Shown: positions 10,886 to 22,378, counted from the stretch's first letter. The stretch is DNA of 64,000 nucleotides from Isoetes taiwanensis (GCA_021234155.1 JAJEKV010000055.1:1851090-1915089); one strand, 5' to 3'. The notes: a model not told the origin generated them from the letters alone. Translations and numbers: made by a program.

Positions 10886-12909
10886 TTATATTATAATGTT
10901 ATACCATCAGTCTTGGATTGGATTAAGCACTAATTTGAATGGCCGAGATCATCTAGGTGCATTCAAAGGCCGAGATTTCTCGCACAACTTCCTACCACCA
11001 TGATTGGTCTTATGGGAAAAAGGTAAAGGAAAGGGGGAAAAAGGAAAAAGGAAAAAGGAAAAAGGAGGAGGAAAGAGAGGATGTGAAGGGGCAAAAAGGC
11101 ACGGGAAAAGGGAAAAAAGAAAGAGGCAAAAGAGTGGGGATAAGAGAAGAGAAAAATGCATGGGAAAAGGGAAAGGGAAAGAAAAAATCAAAAGGGAAGG
11201 GGGGAAGGAATCTAAGAAAAGGGAATGAGGAAAAGGGAAGAGGTAAAGGGGAAAAGGGAAGGGGAAATGGCATAGGAAAAAGGGAAAGAATGGGAAAAAT
11301 GGTAAAGAATGGGAAAAGGAAGGAAAAAAAAGAGCATGGGAAAAGGAAAGGGAAAAAGAGCATGGGAAAGAGGAAAAAAAGGGAAAGGGTGAGAAAAGAC
11401 GAAAAGGGAAGGGAAAAATATCATGGGAAAGGAAAAGAAAGAGGGGAAGAGAAGGGAAAAGTGGCACTGAGAAAAGGAAAAGAGTGAAAAGTTGGAAAAA
11501 TGAGGGAAAAAGCGGGGAAAAGGGGGAAAAGGGGGGAAAGAAAAAGGATAAGGAGAAATAAAAAGGGAGGGGCAAAGGCAAAAATAGAACTTGGAAAAAG
11601 GGAAGAGGGAAATGAGAAAAGGGAAGGGGAAAAGGGCACGAAAAAATAGGGAAGAGGAAAAGGGCGAAGAAAGGGAAAAAAAGGAAGCGAAAAGAAGACA
11701 TGGAAAAAAGAAAAGGGGAAGAGGGAAAGGGTGGGGGAAAAGAGAAAAACGGGCATGAAAGAAAAGAAAAGAGAACAAATATGGGAAGGGAATGGAAAAA
11801 AGAAAGGAAGGAAGAAAGAGAAAAGGGGCATCGATAAAAGAGGAAGAGGGAAAGGATTGGGAAAGGAGGAAAACAGAAAGGAAAAAGTCCACCAGGAAAA
11901 TGAAAAGGGAAAAAGACTGAGAAAAGGAAAAGAGGGAAAGAGTCAAAAAAAGGAGGAAAAGAAGGGGGAAAGGGGAACAGGAGAAGGGTGAGGATCAAGG
12001 AATTGAAAAAGAGGAAGAGGAAAGGGAAAAGGGCACGGGAAAAAAGAAAAGAGGGAAAGGTGAGGAAAGGGGAAAAAGAGCATGGGAAAAGGAAAAGGAA
12101 AAGAAAAAAAGAGAAAGAGGAAAGGGAAGAGGAAAAGAGAAAAAGGGTGGGGAAAAGAGAAAAAGGGGCACATAGAAAAAGGTAGAGAAAAGGGAATGGA
12201 AAGAGGTATAAAGAAAGATAAAATGAAAAAAGGTGGAAAGGAAAATGAAAAGGGTCTGGGGAAAAGCGAAGGGTGGCTACGAAAGAATGAAAAGGGAAGG
12301 AAAAAAAAAAAAAAAGGAAAAAGAAAGGGGAAGCGAAGGGAAAAGCGGGCATGAGGGAAAAGGGGAGAGGAAATGGGAAAAAAGCGAGGAAAAGGGCAAG
12401 GGATAAAAAGGGAAGAGGATGGCGAAAAAAGGAAGAAAAGGGCACATGAAAATGTGAGGGAAAAGAAAGCAGCATTGATGCATGGGAAAAGGGAAAGTGA
12501 AAAGGAATGGGAAAAATAGGAAGGACGGGGAAATGATAAAAAGGGAAGAGAAAACTTTTGTCAAAAAAAAAGGAAGGGAAAGGGGAAAGGAAAGGGAAGA
12601 GAAGGGGATTTTTTTTTTTAAAAAAAAAGGGAGAGAAGGAAAAATAAGACGTGTAGGTGAAAAATGAGAAAAACGAGAAAAGGAAAAAGGAAAGTGTGTA
12701 GGAAAATGAGGAAAAAGAGAAATGCGGATAGAGCAAAGACAAAGGGAAATGAAAGGGTGTCGAATGCACAAAAACCTCTTAAAGCTCAGCAATGCTGGGC
12801 TTGGTTTCTATTATATTAGATTTATGAAAAGGAGTCTGAGCTGAGTAGATTTTCGTCCATACAAATTCCCAGCTTATGCCTAGCAACGCTGGGCACCATT
12901 ACTAGTCTA
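10886..12909 (+). repeat. Polypurine repeat, copy B
   Basis: The head at 10886-11010 matches 7930-8050 (GGCCGAGATCATCT, GGCCGAGATTTCT, CACCATGATTGG). The purine tract runs 11011-12765. The tail at 12766-12909 matches 10741-10885, including TGCTGGGCTTGGTTTCTATT and CAACGCTGGGCACC. The tract is over 1.7 kb with almost no pyrimidine apart from GCATGG-type interruptions and a short T run at 12609. The copy directly abuts copy A, making a tandem pair. Confidence 0.85.
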
Positions 12910-13672
12910 AAGAATAATAGCATGCGTGTACCCTCAAAAGGCAAATGTTCTTGCAACAAAATAGACATCTTAGAAGAAACACCAGACAGCTCTAAAATGT
13001 TCTAAATTTTTTTAGAAACCATGAGTTTTAATGAGCATGAAGAATGTTCTAGGTTTAAAGTCCTGTGAAACCATACAGACCCAATGTGTGGGACCCTCGA
13101 TCTTTTCATCTTAATCTCTTGATCCATGTGTGGGCAGTTTAATTCCATCCAGGGAAAAAATTAAGCATACTATATATTTTTCCATAAAAAATGGTTTGGC
13201 TATTTTTCAAAATTTTACAGTATTTTATGATATATATTTGGCTAAAGTTATTATTATTATTACATTTATATATATTTGGACTTGGCGAAACATTTGAATT
13301 ATGTACTATAAGCTTTCACTTGGCTATTTTTTTTCTAACTGGAAAAAGCAAAAACTGTAAATTAAATTCTGCAGCTCTAGATATATTGTACTACAATTAC
13401 AAATAATAATCAATAATCAATGAACATACAATAATATTAAAAAATTTGTAACATAAGCTCACAACATAGCTTATAACATCCATAGTTTGAACTACATTCA
13501 ATGCAACCACACCATCTAGATATGGTGATCAAATTGCACTTATCTCTAACCCAGATGTTATGCAACCAACTCGGGCATCTAGAAGGATATTGGCCCTCTA
13601 TTACATTTCCTTTTTAAAGATGCATATATGGTATATGTATTAGAAATTCATAGTTTGAAAAACTATATCACC
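12910..13672. other. AT-rich intergenic sequence, no gene seen
   Basis: No element end, RNA gene or convincing open frame. The 71-codon frame at 13191-13406 is biased to hydrophobic codons from AT-rich sequence. Confidence 0.5.
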
Positions 13673-13991
13673 AATGATGGTAGGTGGAAATGCGTAAAAG
13701 TCTATAATAAGAATTCATTTTTGTTTGGCTATTAATGATTTAATATATAAATATTGTAATACAAAGATAAGATATAAAGAAAGGCTAATCCCTTTTTCTT
13801 TAAGGAAAAGGGAGAAAATAGTTTGGCGAATCCTAAAAATATAATGTAGTATTTGTTTTAACTATGGCTATTTTTTATTTTTTTAGATGAAATCCCCCTT
13901 CATAAAATTCGCCGCAAAAATTGTCTAGACCCCCTAAAAAATCGCCATTTGGCTATTAATAGCCACTAATTTTTTCCATGATTCCATCATT
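13673..13991. mobile_element. MITE of 319 bp with short terminal inverted repeats
   Basis: The left end AATGATGG (13673-13680) pairs with CCATCATT at 13984-13991. Just inside, TGGAAA on the left corresponds to TTTCCA on the right. The body contains CTTTTTCTTTAAGGAAAAGG and TTTGGCTATTAATAGCC. A second copy in reverse orientation lies at 63331-63610, which shows that it is a dispersed repeat. Confidence 0.7.
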
Positions 13992-15117
13992 CTAGAATTT
14001 AAGTCTCCCAATGTGATTTTCGTATGCAATCTACAGTAGAATCCCGTAACACGTTGCCTTTCATGGGGCGCTACATAGAAACAGAGAGTTCTAAATGTCA
14101 TTGCATGCTTGGAAGATTTGCAGAGGGAAAGAGAAAGTAAGTAATATGTTCTCTTACCTAACTACAATTTCGCATCTACGCCTGCAGGTAGCATGTCCCA
14201 ATATATGATGTTTAGATATTGTCATTTCTTGCTTTGGTGTTGTATGCCAAGCTCTCAAGCAGACATGAAAAAGGCTAGCTTACATCCTGCAACAACAAAA
14301 CATGTTAGGAGATATGTCTAGCTCGTTCTGTAAGGAACTGCAGGCTTGTCAAACCTTACTTTTGTTTACTTTAAGATGCAATGGCTTTGAATGGTGTACA
14401 TCATTTCCATAACCATTATCCTCAGAAGCATCACGAGCATTTTTCGAATAACAACCTGGAAGCACCATTAGCATTTTTGAGTACACTCAAGGTGTCTATT
14501 CTGTTGTTTTAAGCACTACATTATTTCCAGCAGCAAGAGATTGGCTGATTTTCATAAACAACATTAAAAGTAGAAAATTCCATGGTATGATTTGGCTTAC
14601 TATTCCAGTTGGTTCTTGAAGAATATGGCCTTCAACTGGTAGAACCACACACCTTACAATATAACCTGCATATGATAAACACATGAATGAATCACATACA
14701 TTAAGCTATCTAAAGATATATAAAGATTACAGGAAGATTCTATTCTTTTATTCTTGCTTCTTTAAGACACTTGGCAATCGCTTGCGAATGCGATTCCATT
14801 TCTAACCTTGCTTGGCTAAATCTGGTGATACATACCTTGGAATTTGAATCTTTGCTTGCCTTCCATGGCAAAGTATGATAGTTATAGGGATTTACATTTT
14901 TCCTCGTTTAAATTCCAGCTTGCTGCCGCTTTTGCCATGCCATGAAAGTCTAACAGCTATTGTCATTTGTCTATGTGGCTATCAAAAGATGATTTTCTGA
15001 AATGGATAGAAAAATATTTGATTCTAGCTTGTTGCTGCTCTTGCTCCATTCTCGTGCTTGAGCATCTACAGAACTTCTAGGATATCGCTCCCACCAATAT
15101 AGGAAAAAGTGGGTGGA
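13992..15117. other. Sequence around the ALDH relic, otherwise nothing recognised
   Basis: Apart from the ALDH fragment I see no gene. The last 25 bases before 15118 are purine-rich (AGGAAAAAGTGGGTGGA) and end in GTGGA, which may be the target-site copy of the LTR element that follows. Confidence 0.45.
14496..14665 (-). pseudogene. Aldehyde dehydrogenase exon fragment
   Basis: Minus-strand translation from a splice-acceptor-like CATATGCAG (exon start 14665) gives a segment containing EPTGIVSQIIPWNF, LLMLFMKIS, SLAAGNNVVLKTTE. It corresponds to the conserved NAD-binding N-terminal half of the ALDH superfamily, where the family has EPxGVVGxIxPWNFP, a W in the next helix, and ALAxGNxVVLKPAE. 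The usual Pro after PWNF is Leu here, and a stop follows KTTE at 14496-14498. No other ALDH exon, and no catalytic Cys/Glu region, is in the neighbourhood. It is a relic of a transposed or decayed gene. Confidence 0.75.
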
Positions 15118-16692
15118 TGTGACGTTCCAGCATAATATACGATCCGAATACGTATATTATACTGCCACGTCACACGTACATGTCACGAATGACATGTACT
15201 TGAGAGCCGTAAAGGGTTGCACCTAGGGGGCAACCTCGTAATGTTGTGCATGTTTAATAAATATATACAATTATAAACCCCATGCTAAATGGCAAAACCC
15301 CATTTGGCCAATGTTAACCTAACCCTAAAAGTCTCTATATAAGGGCTTTCCCCTTAAACCCTAAACCCTTTTCTTCTTTCACATTTAGGGTTTTCCTTGA
15401 GCTCCTTTCCTCCTCTCGCATTTAGGGTTCTCTTGAGCCATTCCGCCAAGCTAAGACCCTAATTACGCATTGCGGGCTCAAAAGCCGCCTTTGCTGTGAG
15501 ATCTTGAGTAGCAAACGTCTTCAGTGGGATCGAGGCATGGGCGCATTTCAGGATCCGAGCGGGTCAAGGTGCCGGGTAAATAGTCATTCTTGTGCAAAGC
15601 AGCCTTGTGGCTAGGCAATAGTCGGTTTAGCATGTTAGTTCAGCCTTAGAGGCCTTGGCGGATCCCCGGATCATAAGCTCTAACAAAAGAACCTAACTCG
15701 GATGTTTAGATAGATAGATTAGATGATATTCTTCATTTCAGTTTTGTGATGATGTTGGTATTTCATTCTGTGACCTCCATGTATTGGGAAGGGGGGTAGA
15801 GGCCTAAAGCCTGTGTAGCAAATGATCCTAGATAGCCTACTAGTTCCCAATTACATGCGGCCCGGTGCACAAGAGCCCGCCTTGGTTGTGGGTGGCGGGG
15901 CTAGACCGGTTGACAAGGAGGAACTTGTCCCATCACCTGGATTGACCCCCTCGGTGTGTAAAGCCTAACGGGTCTAAGTGGGCTAGGCTTAATGGCTTAT
16001 CACTGAGTGTGGGCAAGGCATGAGCTCGACACCTCTTGGGTGATGCATCACCTTCAATGAGGTTCAAGTCGATACTGGCAAAGGCCCTCGGGTCAGCTGT
16101 GTGATGGGCATGGATGCCTCCTCGAGGGGAGGTGACTCTCCTCCCAGCCTCATCGGGGACTGGGAGATGCAACCCGCCAGGCCCCTTGGCTATGCAACCC
16201 CGGCGGGGCCTACGGTCGAGGTCCCAATACTTTTCAACCTACTGCGCAAAGTGTGCACGGAGGGGCGGATGGAGTGGACTACCCTCACCATGTTCTTATG
16301 CCGCCCAAATCCATTTGCCATGAATTCCGCCTGCAATGACTTCTGGAGGCCCAAGTCGTCAGTCGAACCCCCTTGAGTCTGAGCCCTGGGTAGGATTCCC
16401 CTTTGTTATTATTGCTCATATTGATGTTGTTGTACATGTGATGATTATGATGTGTTCACCCTTCGAGGTGATTGTATTGATGTATTGATGTTATGTGCTC
16501 ATGTTTATTCGCGCTTCCGCAGCTAGGTCAACCCAAAGGGAGACGGGCAAATGACACATCCACTCTTCCCTTGCTGGCTCATTCTACTGGGAGTGGTGTT
16601 AGGTGGATGGCCCCTGCCAGTTTGGCTATTAGGGGGAATGCTCCGCCTTCTGATACGATGTGTGCATCGTAGAGGGAGTAGGGGACGTCACA
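15118..16692 (+). mobile_element. LTR 1 of a Ty3/gypsy-type family (1,575 bp, 5' LTR)
   Basis: Begins TGTGACGTTCC and ends GGGGACGTCACA, so its ends are the perfect short inverted repeat TGTGACG/CGTCACA. A primer binding site follows directly. Two more copies of the LTR occur at 48312-49856 (about 95% identical over the first 170 bp by eye) and 51051-52649 (more diverged). The short frames inside (for example 16101-16376) are not genes. Confidence 0.9.
15334..15368 (+). promoter_or_regulatory. LTR 1 core promoter: TATA box and telo-box
   Basis: TCTATATAAGG (15334-15344) is followed 12 bp later by AAACCCTAAACCC (15356-15368), a telo-box of the kind found at plant transcription starts. LTR 2 has the same pair at 48526-48560. 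Confidence 0.7.
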
Positions 16693-16693
16693 G

Positions 16694-16705
16694 TGGTATC
16701 AGAGC
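16694..16705 (+). promoter_or_regulatory. Primer binding site, initiator tRNA-Met
   Basis: TGGTATCAGAGC starts one base after the LTR end and is complementary to the 3' end of plant initiator tRNA-Met. It fixes 15118-16692 as a 5' LTR. Confidence 0.9.
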
Positions 16706-17789
16706 ATGATCTTGGCAGACCAAGATCGAGCACTGACCATTCCCTGTTAGGACTAACAGTAGACTTCCAGTCTTGGGAATAGCCACCCAAGCATGAACCT
16801 TGAAAATTGGGAAAAAAAATTTCCAATCTCTAGTGCAGCAAGTAGAAAAATGCTAAGTTAGTAAGAATTTTTAGTAAAACCCTAGAAATCTTGGCCCAAA
16901 AGGGATGACCCCTCACAGAGTGCGCCCAGACCAAATCTGTCATTCTCGGATTCGCCTCTCGCGCACTGTGTGAGTGGTCGGCCCATGTTGACCTAGATAG
17001 AGGCATAATTAATGTAATCTGATAGTGCAGGGCAGCTTAATCCTTAGATTAGAGCTAGGATTGCATGTTATAACACTAAGAAACACCTTGTAAACTGAAA
17101 ATTAGAGTAAAAAAGGGATGACCCCTCACAGAGTGCGCCCAGACCAAATCCGTCATTCTCGGATTCGCCTCTCGCGCACTGTGTGAGTGGTCGACCCATA
17201 TGTTGACCTAGATCGAGGCATAATTAGAGCAATCTGATAGCTCAGGGTAGCTTAGAGCTTGAATTTAAGCTAGGAATGTATGTTCTAACACTAAGAAACT
17301 GTTTATAAAACTAAAGTTAGAGACAAAGTAGTGACCACTCACAGAGTGCGCCCAGACCAAATCCGTCATTCTCGGATTAGCCTCTCACACACTGTGTGAG
17401 GGGTCAAAACTTTGAACCTTCATAACTTGAGTTATACAGCTCCAAATCGCCTAAAATTTGTTGCTTTAGGACCTTAAATTAGGCTAAAAATATTATAAAC
17501 CACCTCAAAATGACCAAAATAGCTTAAACCCTAAATTATGTCTTCCAAACTAGGGTTTATTTAGAAATAGAAGAAATAGCTTTTAGGGTACAAGGTTAGA
17601 GCCACAGAAGAGCAAAGGGCATGACTTTTTGAAGACATTGAACACCCAGGCGACGTACTGACAACATAAGGGAGGAGAGTGAAAAGACAGACCCAAGAGA
17701 AGAAACACTATGGCAAACACCTCTACCAACGAAGCGAGTAGTACAGGGCACAACTGGCCTATCAACAATCTTCATCGAATGGAAGACAT
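16706..17789 (+). mobile_element. Untranslated leader of the LTR 1 element, cut by the hAT insertion
   Basis: The leader carries three copies of a 64-bp hairpin motif (16911-16974, 17124-17187, 17337-17400) and then a segment from AGCTCCAAATCGCC (17433) that is repeated at 25264. It continues after the hAT element at 23675. No gag frame is recognisable in this part. Confidence 0.7.
16911..17400 (+). repeat. Three tandem leader hairpins, ~213 bp apart
   Basis: Each begins CCTCACAGAGTGCGC (first base varies) and ends GCGCACTGTGTGAG, which can pair. An inner AATCCG...CGGATT pair sits in between. The same motif occurs at 33374, 33567, 52867 and 53091, always downstream of an LTR or LTR-like segment. 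Confidence 0.8.
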
Positions 17790-18434
17790 CAGGGATAGGT
17801 TCAATATCAGATAATGCTTTTATCATTAATCGTATTTTTTCATTTGATACGGCACAAATTTGACGTTTAATATGTCAAAAATACGTCTAAAAAAATTTCC
17901 TACGGGCGGAAAAAAATTCATGTAGTTTAAAACAAGCTTTTCGCCGCTTAAAGCAAAATTTGTTTTCGCTTACGCGAAACTTTGCAAAGCATATTGGGGC
18001 ATTTTGCTAAGGGAAAAAAACTTTTTGCGCCACTGTTTGGTCTATTTTGTGCAGGTGAAATATTATATATAAGAAAAACGTGTTTAGCTCTAGAATTAAC
18101 GCTCGACGTTGACTACCAGGTCGAGTCCACATACTCCTTGGGAAACGGTCAGCCTTTGAGGTGTGGGTTTTTGCGTCCGGGGCCTGACGCCGGAATTGTG
18201 AAGTGAGATTCCTCCTTCACAGAGTTTTCCGACCTTGGGTTCCTACCCTGTTCCTTAGAGACCTATAGGTTCCTGTCCTTCACTCCTTACGTTCGAACGG
18301 GACGTCGATGTAACATATGCGTAGTGAGCTTGCTCCTTCGCGTATATAGACGTCGGCCTTTAGTTCGGACGATTAAGGAGTCTTTACCCTTTAGCATACC
18401 AGAGCAGAGACAGTAATTTTAGATAGCAGCAGGG

Positions 18435-21035
18435 ATGGCAGCTGGTCATGCATCTACATCAGGCGCCGCTGGCGGCCATGCATCTACATCCGGCGCCGCC
18501 GGCGGTCATGCATCATCGTCTAGGGGTGCGCGGCCATCGCGCGGTCATGGCAGGGCCACGGGGGTTGGAACAGCACGTGGAAGAATTATATGTCGAAATA
18601 CTGGTGGTCGAAAGAGAGGTCCTGAGTGGGGATTTGTGAAGGAATTTGGTCAGAATGAGTGGCAATGCGTATTTTGTGGGTACACGTCAATAAATGGATC
18701 CGCGACAAGAATACGAGCTCATCTTTTACGGGATCCTAAAATTGGGGTGCAAACATGTACGGCATCTGGCGACATAATGACAAGATGCACTTGAAATGTT
18801 GGGTCAAAAAAAAAAGAATAGCAAATAGAAGAACACGGTGAAGGGATAGCCAAGGACCTTCACCATGCCAAGAAGAAGAGATCAATTACACCACCCCTCC
18901 TGCGGCAATGCCAAATGTACCAACCAACGAGGGTGGACTAGGGTCGATAGGAGGGGTTAAGTACCTGGCTAAAAAAGAATGGCGAGACAATTGAGATAGT
19001 GGAAAGACGCACTAAGCAAATGTGAGGGTTGACCCACTGCTTAACATCAAGAATGGCCCAAAGAAGACGAATTGAAGGTTGTAGAGGCATTTTTATATGC
19101 CGGGTTGTCTCCACATATTTTGGAGCACAAAGCAATGAAAGAAGCCTTCCGTGAAGTTGCCAAAAGCGGGGGCCGGCTTTTAGATTGCCTTCATACAAAC
19201 ATGCCAATAACAAAATGGTGGATGAAATACACGGAAAATGGTCGAGAGGATGGAAATGAAGTTAAGTCGTTATCTTGAAGCCGGGCCAGCCTCACTAGTG
19301 ACCGATGGTTGGAGCAATGTAAACAAGGACCATCTTATAAATTTCATGATCGTGTATCCGGGGGCGGCATTCTTGAAAATCTGAGAAACCAAAACTCCAC
19401 CAAGTCACAGGAGATTGGATTTTCAAAAACAAAGGTCGTGATAGAGAGTTTTGGACCGAAGAGAATATTTCAGTCGTAATGGACAACGCGTCTAATTGTA
19501 AATTAGCGGGTGAATTGTTGGAGTCTCGAATTTCGTGATTGCACGCGACCAGTACCGCCAATGCCATTGCCGAGCTTATTGCTTTGAAGGACCCGTTTTC
19601 ACAAAGACACTTGGTTCAAAGATCCCATTCAAAAGGCCCGTCCGCTCGTGAAATTCATCACAAAGAAGGCAATTTCGCCATATACAAGTAATTGGCGTCG
19701 GAGGCCCTAGCACTCATGAATCCCGCCGACTCGGTTTGGTTCCAATTACATTTGTCTTGAAAGAGTGCTTAGGTGTCACGACTGATTATCTCGACCTTCA
19801 ACCATACAGAAGTTCTTTGAATGGGAGCGGAGGCGTAGGGAAAAAATGCTTCAAAACACCTAAGAACAAAGCTGCCACCCTTCGAAAATGCTTGGGGGAG
19901 ACATTTTGGAGAGGCGAAAGAATGTTGTCAAGTGCATGCAACCCGCTTTGTCATGCCATCAAAACCCTTGATTCTTCGAAGGCAAGCAATCGAAAGGTCT
20001 GGAGGTGTTGGCACTCCATTCAATCCTTTCTACAATGATGGCCCCAATGCACCCTTTGACAATGCTAAAAGCAGCGAAGATTGCTTAGAACTTCAATGAA
20101 CGATGGGAGAAGTCCTACAATGATCTTCATGGCGCCAAGACATGTCTTAGACCCACACAAACCCGCGATATGGACCAGCATACGATAAAGAAGTGATGGG
20201 TTCATTGAAGAAGGTTGCAAAAATGTTTTACCCCAATAGCTCTGGACTACAAAATTTTCATTGCCGAAAGTTAACGAATACCGTAACTTGAGTGGAAGGT
20301 GGGCGGATGAAGAGCTTCCACGATGCAATCGGAGAGTCACAAGAAGGAACCAAATATGGAATCTTATGCATGGTGGCAAAGCCCATGGACGTGTTACCGA
20401 TACGTTCTGTGCCCCTTGCAATGACTATCCTCTCATTGTCCTCCAATAGTGCAAGTGAGAGGAACTGGAGTGCTTATAAGTACATACATAGTGTGACACG
20501 AAATCGCCTCTTGCATAAGAAGGCTGACAAACTTGTATATAACTTCTCAAATTGGCGGCTCTTGAATCGCAACAGTGGTGCAGCCGTAGTTGATAAGCTA
20601 CAGTTTCCTTTCATGGATGCAAATTCTGAAGTGGAAGAGGACAACTTCGAAGACAGTGAGGATGAGCTGCTTGCTGTAAATGCCGCTAACTATGTTGATG
20701 AGGACATTCAACATACCCATTTTGTCGATGCCGAAGATGATTTAGACAAGAACATGTTCTCGGACGACTCAAACGACAGCGAAGATACAGAAGAGGAGTC
20801 TGATACAGAAAGGCCAGGTGCAAGTAATACAGGAGATCTGCTTGAGGACTTAATGGTACGTGACCCAGCGGACTCTCCAATGCCAATGACCCAGACAAAC
20901 AGGCAACGTGTCAGAAAAAACACATCTCGAGGACGTTGCAGTAAGGGAAAGGACCAGAGGAGGTTGAACCTAGGCCAGCATGCAGAAGAGGACGGAAGCC
21001 CAGATAATGAAACTGATGAAGACGGTGATGTCTAG
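18435..21035 (+). pseudogene. hAT transposase with BED zinc finger, frameshifted
   Basis: The first frame (ATG 18435 to 18794) has a low-complexity start (repeats of AGGHASTSGA) and then a BED-type finger (WQCVFCG near residues 73-79, with a downstream His in RIRAHLL). Next come AFLYAGLSPHIL at ~19085, the first catalytic region (LVTDGWSN) at ~19300, and VVMDNASNCKLAG at ~19475, as in the DUF659/hAT core. The intact last frame (20292-21035) contains the hAT dimerisation motif SASERNWS and then a long acidic tail. Frameshifts separate these blocks, so no full-length transposase can be read without changes. hAT transposases cut and paste DNA by recognising the terminal repeats. This copy is probably inactive. 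A poly(A)-signal-like GAATAAAAAG lies at 21122. Confidence 0.85.
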
Positions 21036-21234
21036 AAAGATGATGTGATGAGTACCCTCAGTCTATCTATTGTAACCGTGTATGAGGATGTTCAAACCGT
21101 ATTGTAACCATTTTGGCACTATGAATAAAAAGTAAAGTTTTTGTTACAAGTTTTTGTCTTCTATATATTTCGTCACCTTGTTTTATGTTTCTTTCATGTA
21201 TGATATTTCTTTCATGTCGACCGTAGTGCCCTAA

Positions 21235-21385
21235 GAACCTTCCTCGGATCAGACCCGTCTTGACTTCCGTTGCTGCTTGCCTCTTCGCATGCCACAGAAT
21301 CTTGCTGATGAGAAGTAATCTACGCACGCGGAGGGGCCAAACAGCGACGGACCAGCTGGGACGAATCTGATCCATCAGAAGGTTC
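21235..21385. ncRNA. Foldback hairpin 1 of the hAT-borne array (miRNA-precursor-like)
   Basis: The 5' arm starts GAACCTTC, then GGATCAGA and CGTTGCTGCTTG. The 3' arm, read in reverse complement, gives GAACCTTC, GGATCAGA and CGCTGTTTGG in the same order. About 60 nt pair imperfectly around a short loop. Confidence 0.6.
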
Positions 21386-21443
21386 ACAAGATACATGATC
21401 CACATCCTCCCAACCACTAGAACTTCGGTACGCCAAATTGGGC

Positions 21444-21579
21444 TTTGAATGCTATCAGGACCTATAATATGTACTCTATTCCCATGGGTGGCACATGCTC
21501 TGAATACCAGATGGGTTTGCATGGCATGTGCCACCCAAAGGAATGGAGGTACAAATTATAGGTCTTGATGGCATTCAAA
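21444..21579. ncRNA. Foldback hairpin 2 of the array
   Basis: The 5' arm TTTGAATGCTATCAGGACC... pairs with ...GGTCTTGATGGCATTCAAA. The stem is ~55 bp with about 85-90% pairing, and its inner end is GGGTGGCACATGC / GCATGTGCCACCC. Confidence 0.75.
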
Positions 21580-21614
21580 TGCCGATTTCGCCAGGATGAA
21601 TGAGACCAGAGTGC

Positions 21615-21734
21615 AAGCATCGAGACTTCCCAAACCTTGCTTTCACCCCTCTTTGGACAATGGAACTTAGCATGTAAACTAAGCTACATTGCCCAAAGAG
21701 GAGGTCAAAGAAAGATTGGGAAGTCTCGATGCTT
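21615..21734. ncRNA. Foldback hairpin 3 of the array
   Basis: AAGCATCGAGACTTCCCAA (21615-21633) pairs perfectly with TTGGGAAGTCTCGATGCTT (21716-21734). Further in, CCTCTTTGGACAATG faces CATTGCCCAAAGAGG, and CTTAG faces CTAAG around an 8-nt loop. Confidence 0.8.
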
Positions 21735-21767
21735 ACTCGTCAATCACTAACATCCAATGAACCCACA

Positions 21768-21890
21768 GACATCGAGACGTCCCAATCTTTGCTTTCCCCC
21801 GCCTCTTTGGACAATGGAACTTAGCATGTAAACTAAGCTACATTGCCCAAAGAGGCGGAAGGGAAGAAAAACGGGGAAGTCTCGATGCTT
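21768..21890. ncRNA. Foldback hairpin 4 of the array
   Basis: A paralogue of hairpin 3 with the same loop and inner stem (GCCTCTTTGGACAATG / CATTGCCCAAAGAGGC). The outer arm is ACATCGAGACGTCCC against GGGGAAGTCTCGATGC, with mismatches. Confidence 0.75.
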
Positions 21891-21935
21891 GAATTCAAGA
21901 GTCAAAGCATGCGGATTCCCAAATCGACCTCAGTG

Positions 21936-22057
21936 CAAGCATCGAGACTTCCCAAGCCTTGCTTTCACCCCTCTTTGGACGATGGAACTTAGCATGTAAA
22001 CTAAGCTACATTGCCCAAAGAGGAGGGGAAAGAAAGACTGGGAAGGTCTCGATGCTT
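21936..22057. ncRNA. Foldback hairpin 5 of the array
   Basis: A paralogue of hairpins 3 and 4. CAAGCATCGAGACTTCCCA pairs with TGGGAAGGTCTCGATGCTTG, with one bulged G. The inner stem and loop are conserved. Confidence 0.8.
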
Positions 22058-22092
22058 GAACTCATCAATCACTAACATCTAATGAACCCACA

Positions 22093-22378
22093 GAATCGCA
22101 AGCAACCACTAGGCCTTATATCCTCCGTGGCCACAATAAAAATAGAGTACTCAAAAACCTTGTAACCTCCTCTAGAACGAATGATTTTTGCTCCGGCCCC
22201 CATTTTGGGCGTCTTTGTGTAATATAACCTAGCAAAGTATCTAAGATACATTGACACAGAGACACCCAAAAGAGAGTCAGAGCAAAGCTCGCTCCTTCTA
22301 AAGGAGGTAACAAGAATTTCAAGAAGTCTATATTGTTTGCCACGGAGAATATAAAGCCTGGTGACCTGACAACGATTC
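22093..22378. ncRNA. Foldback hairpin 6 of the array (long, ~286 nt)
   Basis: The outer pair GAATCG/CGATTC is followed inward by CCTTATATCCTCCGTGGC facing GCCACGGAGAATATAAAG, CTTGTAACCTCCT facing AGGAGGTAACAAG, and TTTTGGGCGTCTTTGTGT facing ACACAGAGACACCCAAAA. The arms are ~125 nt with roughly 75-80% pairing. Confidence 0.75.

Noticed and set aside
7988-12792. Many long Phe/Ser/Pro-rich (minus) and Lys/Glu/Gly-rich (plus) open frames, up to 606 codons
   Set aside because: They are translations of purine tracts, which contain no stop codons on the pyrimidine strand and few on the other. No start context, domain or codon structure supports a protein.
16101-16376. A 91-codon frame in LTR 1 and similar frames in LTR 2 and 3
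   Set aside because: Not conserved between the LTR copies and located in LTR sequence between promoter and primer site.
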